This document shows, one piece after another, positions 21,601 through 33,600 of a stretch of DNA of 64,000 nucleotides. A program made the translations under genes and the position numbers. The stretch is from Strongylocentrotus droebachiensis (taxonomy: Eukaryota > Echinodermata > Echinoidea > Camarodonta > Strongylocentrotidae). The stretch is from NCBI GenBank assembly GCA_035222895.1, contig JAVYIG010001599.1, positions 248,001 to 312,000 on the forward strand. Direction: 5' to 3'. The notes beneath the pieces are model-generated. The model saw only the letters and a program-made list of their open reading frames with translations, was not told where the DNA came from and ran no database searches. Numbering within the stretch: position 1 is the first letter of the stretch; each line of letters starts with the position of its first letter.

Positions 21601-24600
21601 GGATACGTCCGGCGACGTATCCACTCGACCACGACACCTCTGGCGCTTTCATTTCTTATCCTTTCATAGATATATATGTCCCTTTCTGATATTCTCATAT
21701 AAAAAAATATTTTATTTTACACGTATTAGACTAGACAAATAGAGTTAAATCAATAAAAAACGAAATGAAAATAAATATATGAGAAATGTCAAAACTGATG
21801 GGAATGATTGTGGGAGGGAACATTATAAAGCTCATCTGGAAAACACGATCTCAAAGAATTTCGAAAGATCATTCTCCGGCAATTTCAATAGCCTTGTATA
21901 TCACATATTAATGTCTCCGAATGTAATATAAATATCTTACGTAGTCCTAACATGGTTTTAATTGGAAATACAGTAGGTTGATGAAATTGCCTGGGAGTTG
22001 ATTTATTGGCAGTCTTTGCGATTGTAAGGGGAAAATCGTTTTTACTTTTAATCAACTGATATCAATCGCTTATTATTATTGATTGTCTATCTTGTTCATC
22101 GTTCTACTGTCCTTTTGAACTCTGATTCGTTATTATCTTTCCATTCAACCTGCACGAGTCTTTTCAGTGGACAGTAAATAGTCAAGGTGAGACTTTTCAT
22201 TTCTCTTTCGACATTGATATATAAATAGTAAATACAAAAAATATGTGACTCTCAATTCAACCTTCCATAGCCTCGAAATTATTGCGACATATTTTTACTT
22301 TCGCATCTTATGTCGTATTCAGGCGAACGATAACGGCGAGTGGGAGCAGTCAGACAAAGGCGGAGCCATCTTTACAGTGTGAGTCAACAAAAGTTTACAC
22401 CTAGAAAATTGCCAATTATTTTAAAAATCATCTATGAAATAAGTAATTTATTATACATGTTATGAAAGGGTGTTTTTGGTATATTTAATTGTGTGTGGTA
22501 TGTGTTCACCTTTGATGAACAGGATAAATTGTTAAGAGAGTGAAAAAATTGACTTGCGCCAAGAGTAATACATGTGATGTTTGAATAAAACAATTGGGAT
22601 TTGGGTATTAATTCGGTCTTTGCAGATCCAAATAACATCTCTCACAAAATTAATGATGCCACACATATCAAATATAAAAGAACATTTGTGTCTGTGACTT
22701 TGTTTCTGTAAAAATCAAATGCAATGCATCTCATTTGATACATTCAATTTATTCTCTTACTTTGAGGCTGTTCACACCGGCATAGATAGCGCGGTCTAGC
22801 GCGCTAGACCGCGCTATCTCTGCGGTGTGGAAGGTACAACGTTGTTTCGGTCCGCCCAACAGCGAGCCACGGCGAGCCAAAACCGCGTGCCACTGGAGCA
22901 CCTCTTGGGGGTGGTCCACGAGAAAGAGCGCGGTCTAGCGCGCGCTAGACAGCGCTAACTCTGCCGGTGTGAACCCGAGCTACGATAGCACGCCGGAAGT
23001 CATCGTTCTACACGCGGGGAATTTTATACTCATTCTATTTTGGTGCGATCTGAATCTGAATCGGTACAATACAACACTCCTAGTTCGTAATAGCGCGCGA
23101 AATCTTTGACCGCTCTGACCTCATGACAACAGGACCCCTCAAAAAGGGGGTGCTACGATAGACCGCGCTATCTCACTGCGGTGTGGATCCGGCGAATGCC
23201 AATGGGCGGACCGTAGGTCGCGCTACGATAGCGCGATCCACCGTCCGCCCACGGTCCCCCTTGCGGTGTGAAAACGCCCTTTGATGCTTTTGCGCAAGTC
23301 GATTTTGGCACTCTCGCAAACAATGCCTCCTGTTCATCCAAGCGTGAACACATACCACAAAGTGAATGCAATTTCTTTTCACTACCGTCACTTCGTGAAA
23401 ACAGCGACGAAATGATACCAAAAGATTCGGGATATAACACTCTACAAAACATGTATGCTACCCTTTCGTTCAAAGCTGATTTTTGAAATAAAGACAATTT
23501 TCGGAGTGTAAACTTTTTTTTTTACTCGCACCGTAAACAGAGATCGGCCAATGTCAGGGTAACAGAACAAAAAACGCAACACTTTCGAGCTGCAATTTTA
23601 ATAATATTATCGTAAAAAATTCGCAATTTATTCGTTTATCATTATGTAGACATTTCTATTCCCATAGGAATGACACCAACACCATCTATTTTTGGTAAGG
23701 CGTTTGGATTCGACGGCTATTCTTTTGAGGAAATGTGGTTTTTCACAAGTTTGCTACTTTTGCAACCGTATTCAAGCATACTCAAGCAGTGAGAAATGTG
23801 TACATAAATCACAAAATCTTTAGTTGGAAAAGGTTCCTCTACCCAATAAAAGAAGAACCAATGACATTGTTTTAATCATTTCAATGGAATTGTAGATATC
23901 ATGTGCTGCATTCTTTATTCGGCCACCCTGTATATATTTCGTAACTCGAGCACAACATTCAAACAAATACAAAATACAAGTTGGCCAAGCTCTGCGTATA
24001 GAAGAATCTGGATGTAGAGATCAATACATCGTCCATGTTCGTGTAGTTCAACTTTGTCTCCTTAATAATATTGGCTTTTATGTACTGTATCAACTCCAAA
24101 CAATGCGCTGTATTATTGAGCGCTTGCTCGAACAAATATCAGCACCAGCGCCTCATGTAATTGAGTGCGTAATTAATGTTGATGGATTATGTGTTTTTTT
24201 CATAATGAAAACGAGAATAAACTAGGACGTGACCTTTTCAGTGATAATTGAGTGAGAATGTTATCACAAAATTCGAACCATGGGACTGCTCCTATCGATT
24301 TGAAATGAATGGGTTTGATTTCATACCTGCCAATCGTTCACAGTAAAAATCGGGAATATCTCTCGAAAATTTGGAAAATAGTCAATTTAGTGAACGTTTA
24401 CAAAGAGGTTTACATTTACAAAAAAAGGCGACTGGCTGGAATTCTCTCTAAGGGATTGGAGAATGTGAACAGTAACGGGTAGATTCATAACAGAACCCAG
24501 GGCCGAGGTAATCTATTGAAATCGCGTTGATCGGTTACGTTGTGACTGGTATAGTGTTTTTATAAGAAACAGTTATTATTAAAAGAGAGGAGTCAAGTGG

Positions 24601-27600
24601 CCATGTCATTAGTTTGAAAGCCCCAAATAGCAAGCATTCGTCTAACTGCTAGTGTATGTAATTGCCATAAAGAGCTTTCATGGGGAGGGGGTAATTTTGT
24701 AAGTTTGGGGATTTTCGGGACGTAGGGGTACTTATGGGGGTACTGCAACACCTCTGTAGGATGATTTCACGGGGGGAATGGTAACACTGTACCTGGTCAG
24801 GACCTTGTTTCATACAACTTGTTATCAATAATACGTTACTATAACTGTTATACGCTACTGAAATCGTAGCATTTGATTGGCTGAGTGCGAATTTGTCATA
24901 TAAATTTTAGCATTTGGTATTGATTGCAAGTTTTATGAAACGAGGCCCAGATCAAATAATCATTCCGTCTGGGTTTACATGAGCTCTTCAAGGGCGGGAC
25001 AAGAGTGGGGATGCTTCCCCCTTTGAAATACCAAAGAGTGTTTTAATTGAGAGAAGATATAATCCCACACTCGAACATCTAGCCGTATTTCAACTCAATT
25101 TGAATTCAACTAGATCTGATTATCATGAGGAGATTGGAGGGTGTTAGGGACGTTTTTAGAGGGTTTTGTTGCACTTAATAATGGTATTTTGAGAGAAATA
25201 CATAACATCGTAGAACTTTAGACTTACCTTTCATTAGCGATATACGCACAGTGGACAGCACTCGTTTCCCCCTAAAATAGATTCAAAATGTATTCAAATG
25301 TAATTACCGTACATAATTATAGAAAAAGTAAACCCTTTATTTCACTGAAAAATATAACTTTCATACCGATGCCTACTTCAAAGGATTCCTATAATTTTGT
25401 TTAAGACGAGTATTTCGTTTAGTACTTGGTGAATTTAGGGATATACTAGTTGCATATGTGTTTTGCTATGATGATAAAATTTGGACTACCCTTACAGTCG
25501 TGAATCAAATGTAAAAGGGCAGACTCAAAACGGTTTTCGCTTGTTATAGGATTTCACTGAGAACAGGAGAGCGGCTCATATATTCCCCTTATTTAAAGGC
25601 AGTTGGATTCTGTGATATTTCTAGTAAAATCCGTCAATAGCAATAGAAGATAAAGTTGAGTATTGGTCATGCAATTACTGGTAAATAAAGCTTTCCAGTA
25701 ATCATCGGGAAAGCTTGAATATGGAGAACAGAAGAATAACATATACTGTGACGTTTAGGATTAATGAAAATGATGAAAAATTGGCTCAATAAAAAAAAAA
25801 GAGTGAAGAGCATTACATATATACGTGGGCCTGAGTACACAAACAGGGAACATGAACAATTTTTCAACAATTTTGAAGTATATTCTTGTGTCTTATTTCG
25901 AATATGAGAGCATTATTCGTCCATGGGAATAAAAACGAAACCCAAAATCCAATTTGTATTTTACCTGACTACAACTGAACCTCCTATTTAAGACTACGTC
26001 TAATGTCAACTCACCGTTAGATCCATGGCGAAGTCAATAACCACGGAGCCATTGAGATCAATGCTTGTATTGTCATTCTCGATGTCGATGATCATCACCA
26101 AGCTGATGACGTGTAGTTGGTTGCCTGAGAAGTCGACTTGTTCCTGCAGGACGTTGATGGCCCCGCCAACGACGTCGTTTGGGTCTATGGATTCAAAGGT
26201 TACTTGCGCTAAAATGGGAATGGGAAGCAAAAAAATTGACGTATAACCGCCGCCATCATAGTAGTGTACCAATCATTCAAAAATAATTTACGTTCGGCTA
26301 GAATGTATACAATAATTAAACCGAGCACAAAGTTCTTAAACATATCGTAAACAGTTGCTACTACGTTCACTTTGTTCTCCCACAGTTTGAGCCCGTTAGG
26401 CAAAATTTTACAGAACGTAGTAAGAACTAGTTTGGTGTGATGGGGGCTTCACTTAAATGTCTTGAAGCGTTGAAGTTGAACGGGAATAAGGAATGGCAAG
26501 AGCGCGCCCTGTGGTTTTATAACCCTTGAGCCAGGACGTGATTGCACACGCTCTAGGAGCGCGTTTGAACGCACTAAGAACGAGATGAGGACGACCTAAA
26601 CTGTTTCTGAACTAGTAAGAGTGGGTTCGTTCGTATTGGGAACGAGGTACAACTAGTTAAAAACGGGTTTTAACTGACTTCGGACTGGCTTGGACTGCCT
26701 GTAAATAGCAAATTTACTCGATCTGAACTCGATATGAGCTGACTGTGGACGGAGTACAGACGAGATGGACGTATTGAGGACTGTTTATGAACGAACTAGG
26801 ATCGTATTATTGACATTATTTACACATTCTATCCTGAACACAACCCGTTTTATGATTTTCTAGGACGGTTCCAGAACGTAGTGAGAACTAGTTTCGTGTG
26901 ATGGGGGGCTTTACCACTAGACCACGATCCTTCCGCTCTGGGAAATGATTCCACTTACCATCCACCATATTAGGCAAATCGGATACGATGATGAATGTGG
27001 CACCACATAATTCAAATCCAAGCGATGTTCCTGCAACGAAGTACTTTGTCATCCGAGGGCACCCTATTAGGTGGATTAAAAAAAGAAACTATTTGTCTAT
27101 AAACTTGGCAAACGTCATTACAAACAAATAGCAATATGATATATATTGCATAACTCCTTCTCTCTAGGCGCCACCTCGTGAAATATGCTCGCCAGCTCTT
27201 GCGATTCACGTATCCCACTCAAGGCCTTTCAATTTTATATTAATATTTATTTGTTTGATTCTATTTCTGCATTTTTTGTAATATAAAATCTATGTACATG
27301 TAATTAACTAACAAAAGTTAAAATATATTTATAGGCCTAATCATATCAGGATATAAATCAATTAAATACTTGTCCCCCTTCAAAAACACGTAGCTGACAA
27401 ATCATTTACAAATTGAAAAATGCAAGAGACCACCATCTTAAGCTAGAGCTTGAATCTGATGACGGTCTCTGTAAAGGACCCTCTAGAACGACCAAACCTA
27501 TAACATAATACTTATAATCTGAACAAAATAATTATAACAGCCCTCTTGAAATAAACATTGACCGATTCTCGCGATGTCAAAAGATAGATTGGTCAGTGGT

Positions 27601-30600
27601 ATTATCAAGATATTTTATTATTTTTCGATGAAATGAATCTAACAAAACTACAGTTTCCTACCTCGTTTTTCCACTGTGGATCCCGGTGTACTTGCGCGTG
27701 ATAACTCACCGTATCTCTGATAAGCAGAAGAAGGAGAGTATTGATTTGCCTTATAAGAAAAAAACGTCCAACCATCAACACCTTCCCCGAAAAGAAAATC
27801 CATTCAGTTTGTGCTTTGTGTTACATTTCCTATGTTTCAATTCATTCAATTCATTTCATTTCAATTCATGTCTTGTATTCAGTTTTGAATACATAATAGA
27901 GATCGGTATGCATTGAAACATATATGAATACATATAAACATATTATGAGCAGAACTGGCCATGCTCCGAAATAAGCGAAGCTTCTTGCCTTGCGGGCACT
28001 GCAAATTAAATACATAATTAGGAGTTCCTAGTTATGCAAAAGTACAACAGGGAGATGAGAAGAATGAAACTTAAAAGTGGTTGGGTGAGATTAAGAGAGG
28101 GTGGTGAACTGAGAAAGAGTTACAGATAATTACACCGATCATTACCCTTCAAAAATCTATATTTTCCCATGAGAAAATGTTCAGTTATACTTTTAGCCTA
28201 AGTATAACTATTGCAAATATGTTTTTGTACAACGCCTAAAATTAAACAAATCTTTTTCATCATCAATAACTAAAAAGTTGAATGTTTATGACATTTTCTG
28301 TACAAATCAAATTGGGAAGGAGCTCACATGATACGTCACAATGTTGCCAATTTGTGTTTCACTTCAGAAATTTCATTACTTTCCTATTTTTAAGCGGATT
28401 TTGCTAAAACCTTTCACTTATAATTTGTTTCTTTAACTTTTCTGCTTTTATGAAAAACAGCGAGAGAGTTAGCCGTTATCGAGTGTTCCTTGAAGAGATT
28501 TATACTCTGCACAATTCAAGGGAAATAATGAATAAAATACCAAACGATCTCTTACACATATATTTTAATACAAGAAGAATAACAGGAGACTCACATGTCT
28601 ATTTCCAATTTGCTTTTTTTATTACTGAAACTGAACACGAGCCGCGATAAACTCACCGACTCGTCAAGTAAAGAGCAGTTGAAGGGGTATTCCACTGAGT
28701 TCGAAGTCATATTGGGCCTCGATTCGTAGTAGAGATTATCGCAATGCTCACTGTGCAGACCGTCTTCATCAATGGTGAAAAGGCTGTTCGTTTGGATACT
28801 AAATGTAAACAATTCATCTGAAAAGACACAGTAAGGAAAGCAAACAACCAGGGTACAATTCCACATTCGTACTTTTTGTGCTCCACAAAATTCTTTTTCT
28901 GTAATACATGAGTCAGAAGTTTATTTTTATTTTTTGTATAGCATCATTGAGGCAGGCATGAATCTATTTAGTGGGCATATTCGAAACTCTTGTTACAGGG
29001 ACTGCTGTCAATAGTTGTATGTCGATACCTGAAACTGCAATTGCTCGCATTTGTACAATAACACAACATTTCCGGAGGATTATTGGAATTGGCAGGTGGG
29101 TACATTTAATTATTTGCTTGATATAACATTCGTTTTTAAAGGTTATACATGTGTGCCGAAGTTCATAATCTACAATGCGTATATTGAAAGCAAACATTAT
29201 TTATTGACACGATTGTTTCTTTCGAATGAATATTGTTACACATCTTGCACATATTCTTTGATCAACCTAATAATAAGGATTGCACCGATATTTATTTCAC
29301 GTACATGAATAAAGTACTCCACATAATGTCGATTGGCCAAAAGATTTTAAAATTACATAGTAGCGTAAACCTTCAAGATTGAACGGCAAGCGCGTAAAAA
29401 CCAAATAAAAAACAAAGGTTATTTGCCAAAAATCATACTTATTGGCTGGGAAGCCAAGTGACACGACAAAGTAACATAATTCAACCATGCTTACACGTGT
29501 ATTCGATTTCGATAGATATTGTCTCTGCCCCACCCACTCCGCTCAGGCATTCGACCCTGGAGTACATCTGAAGGACCTCATACAGGGCGCCCTCACATGC
29601 AAGCTGGCTGCAAGCGATGATGCTTTGTGTAAGGCGGGTGATATCGACAGGTGACGCCTCAGACACCCTCAAGCTTGAGTTTACCACTGTAATGGCACTG
29701 CTGTTGAAGTCAGGGTTGCTGCAGAGGGATACCTGAGGGAGGCAGTTCTCGAGCGTGGCTGGAATGTGGTAGAAAGCCCCATAAAAAGCACAGCCAAAAG
29801 ATATCACAGTTTCATTATTTTAAAATTGACAATCTTGCTCGGTCGCTCCTGCTCTCTCGCATAAAACAACGACCTGTTAAGTGTTTAAACTTGAAAACAA
29901 GTGAATCTGAATAGTGACATAATGTTCTAAACATACCCCTACGCCCCCCCCCCCCGATAGTGATATAATTGATTTATTAGCAAATAGAAAATAGAATACA
30001 AGTCGACGTGTGAAGCTCTTACCACCAATTGTGAAAGTCTCACAACGCCCTTCAACAGCAACAGTAGTACCCTAATCATGAAAAAGAAAAAAATGATTAC
30101 ACCACCGTTGACATATATGTATGTTGTATTGTATTACTGCTATTTCAGGTATCAAATTATCATTGTTTCTAGCTGGTCACACCAGCAATCTTTTACCACA
30201 AGGCTATAGAGATGGACTAATGGTTTCCTCAACAACATATTCAATTAATAGACTGACTGACAAACCTTCAAAATTCATTAATTGATTTCTATGTCGGGGA
30301 TAGGGGGTGGTTAACAATGACGAGGTTCCAGCCTTAGCCGGATCCAAGCTAATGCTTTGAAAAACAGTGTTTAAGTTAGAAGGGATATAGATAAGTGAAT
30401 ACACATATAGCGTCTGCGGCTATTTTTTTAATCATAGGATGACAAGTAATGATCATGTATTGTATAACAAACTATCGACCACCTCATACTCGTGACAGAA
30501 ACATATGTTCTTTCAATTAATATACCTAATTACATATCAATATTGATTGGTGAAGTATTTTTAGTAGTACAAATTAATGGTGTATTAGGATCAGGGTTAG

Positions 30601-33600
30601 ATTAAAGCTGATGGTTAAGGTTAGAGTAAGGTTAAGGGTCTGGGGTTTAGGGTTAAGGTTAGCAAAATGGTTAAGGTTCGGGTTCCGACTTTGACTGCCA
30701 ATAAAGGAATCGCATTACGAAGTACGCGTGAGAAAATGCAGATATGCGATTGGTGTTGGCACAGCAATGGGTTTCATGGGAATCATATAACAATATGTTT
30801 TTGGTTAACCAATGCAATAAGGGGAACATGTGTTTGCTCTTCGCTCAGATGACACATTGAGACATATTTCACAAATTACTATCCTACGAAAACAATCGTC
30901 CCCATCAATGGCAGAAGGAAAACCAGGCGATATAATTTCTGCATTTATAGTGATAATCATTTTAAGGTTTTGAGCCTTTTCAACATACTTACACGCGATG
31001 TCGTAGCAGATTGGGTTGTTGCCGGTTGTGTCGTCGTTCGTTGTGTTGCAGCTGTTTGCGTCGTAGCAGGTTGTGTCGTTACCGTTTGTGTCGTAGGCGG
31101 TTGCGTTGTTGCCGGTTGCATGGTCGTTGGTTGTGTTTTTGCCGTTTGCGTCGTAGCCGGCAGCGTCGTCGTTGGTTGTGTCGTTACTGTTTGTGTCGTT
31201 ACTGTTTGCGTCATAGCCGGTTGCGTTGTTGCCGGTTGCGCTATTGCCGGTTGCATCGTAGTTGGTTGTGTTGTTACCGTTTGCGTCGTAGCCGGTTCCG
31301 TTGATGCCGTTTGCGTCGTCGTTTGTAGTGTTGTTACCGTTTGCGTCGTCGCCGGTTCCGTTGTTACCGTTTGCGTCGTAGCCGATTGCGTTAATGCCGT
31401 TTGCGTCGTAGCCGGTTGCGTCATCGTTGGTTGTGTCGTTACCGTTTGTGTCGTCGCCGGTTCCGTTGTTACCGTTTGCGTCGTAGCCGATTGCGTTGAT
31501 GCCGTTTGCGTCGTAGCCGGCTGCGTCGTCGTTGGTTGTGTCGTTACCTTTTGTGTCGTAGCCGGTTGCGTTGTTACCGGTTGCACCGTCTTTGGTTGTG
31601 TTGTTGCCGTTGGCGTCGTAGCCGGCTGTGTCGTCGTTGGTTGTGTTGTTACCGTTTGTGTCGTAGCCGGTCCCGTTGTTACCGTTTGCGTCGTGGCCAG
31701 TTGCGTTGATACAGGTTGCGTCGTCGTTGATTGTGTTGTTAATGTTGGTGTCGTCGCCGGTTGGGTTGTTGCCGGTTGCCTCGTAGCCGGTTGCGTTGTT
31801 GCCGTTTGCGTCGTCGTTGGTTGTGTTGTTACCATTTGCGTTGTACCCGGTTGCGTTGTTGCCGGCTGCGTCGAAGCGGAGAGCGTTGACGCAGCGGCTT
31901 GCTCATCACAGTCGCCGTGGTTATATTGATTAAGACTTGAGCCCGCAGATGGTGTTTTGGCTGGGCCCAATGTATCGGATTCGACAGTGAAAGTGGTGCA
32001 GCCATTAAAGTTAATGCCATTGAAATAGGCGTTTTCAGTGAATCCAGCGAATGTGGCCTCAAAAGTGCTTAGGCTCCCACCTGATTCTACGTCATACAAT
32101 AATAGTTTTACGGCTTGTCAATATCTATTTTCTTATTTAAAACCAAAATGTTTGTATACAATGACAAATACAGTTAACAACTGAAGTATTCATATTCCTT
32201 GCAAATGTGTTCATTTTGTAATCATCAATTAAATGTTAGACTAGTTGTATTAGATCGTTTGTTGAATACTCTTAGATGTAAGCTTTGATACTGCCCATTA
32301 TCAACTAACATAAATCGGTCCAAATAAAATGTTCACATACTATAACAAATTACAAAACTTGGTAAGGGTATGAATAATTTTGTTCTTAACTGTACATAGA
32401 TAAACAGTATAAACGAGTTTATCAATGAATAAAAATGATTTATCTTTGTATAACTTAGCCTATTCAATAATAATTAGAATGATAATGATAATGATGAAAA
32501 AGATATTGATATTAATAATAGCAATATTTCAATGGTCTCTAAGCGCTTTACTAGCATTACCCCCTGCTTTAGCCGAGCTGCCCTGACAAGGCGCCTTAGC
32601 ATACGAGGGATTTCTTCCTACTGGGTACCCCTTTACATTACCGGAGTGAAGAGTGTCAAATGCAGATTAATGGCTTGCCATAGGACTTGAGTGCCGTGGT
32701 AAGGATTCAAACCCCGTACTTTGTGAATCAAAGATTTGGGACATATCCACTAATCCACCATACCTGCACATATTAATAAGCCCCATTGCTTAAACTAAAT
32801 AATATCAAATGAATTTCCGTATTATATGTACAAAAAGGTGTTTTTACCTGAATAAGAAACTGTAATCACTGCATTCACGAGAGTTATACTAGTAGACTGA
32901 GTATACGTAGTATCCAAGGTGAGACAGAACTGCCTTGAGTAGTGGTCCAGTAGAAAAAAGGCCAGCTCAGTGCAGGCCTTTTCGCTGCATTGTATGATGT
33001 TGTTGGCTGCTTCAGTTGCATCGACGCTGTTACCAGAGGCGACGCTCACGGTTGCGCTAGTTACCTTGATATTTCCCCGTACGCTAGAGCTGCATTTACC
33101 AAATATTCTTAGTCCACTGCATGGAGTTCCTGTTGTGGCTGCAATTCAAGAAAAGAGCAACAAACCCGGTCTCGACTACATATAAATCAACCAAAGTCGG
33201 CAGCGAACCATTTTGATTGCCCTTCTTTGGACTCTCCTAACAGGGACTGCTGGTGTGACCAGCTGTCAACAATTATATGTTGAACAGGCTCTTGTTCGCA
33301 ACTGAACAATATATAGATTTTCGTAAATATACATAGATAGGCCTATATATAGACATTTTTTACCGTTTCCTATTGAAATATGCGGACATGACAATAATAT
33401 ATCACGCAATTCGAAAATGATTTATATTGGATAAACAATGAAGTATCGATTGAGTGTGAGCAGGGCCCCAATACCATGGACCATCTACCGAACTGTGACA
33501 TGTTTGATGACACATCATTCGTGCCGTCCAGTTTCGTCGACAAGGTAAAGCCAGGCGCACAATTTGAAATTTCATTTAATATGGGCATAAAAACTTGTAC

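Noticed and set aside
30970-31929. 319-codon plus-strand Cys/Val-rich frame
   Set aside because: Antisense shadow of the Thr-Thr-Gln mucin exon, which has splice borders with matching phases.
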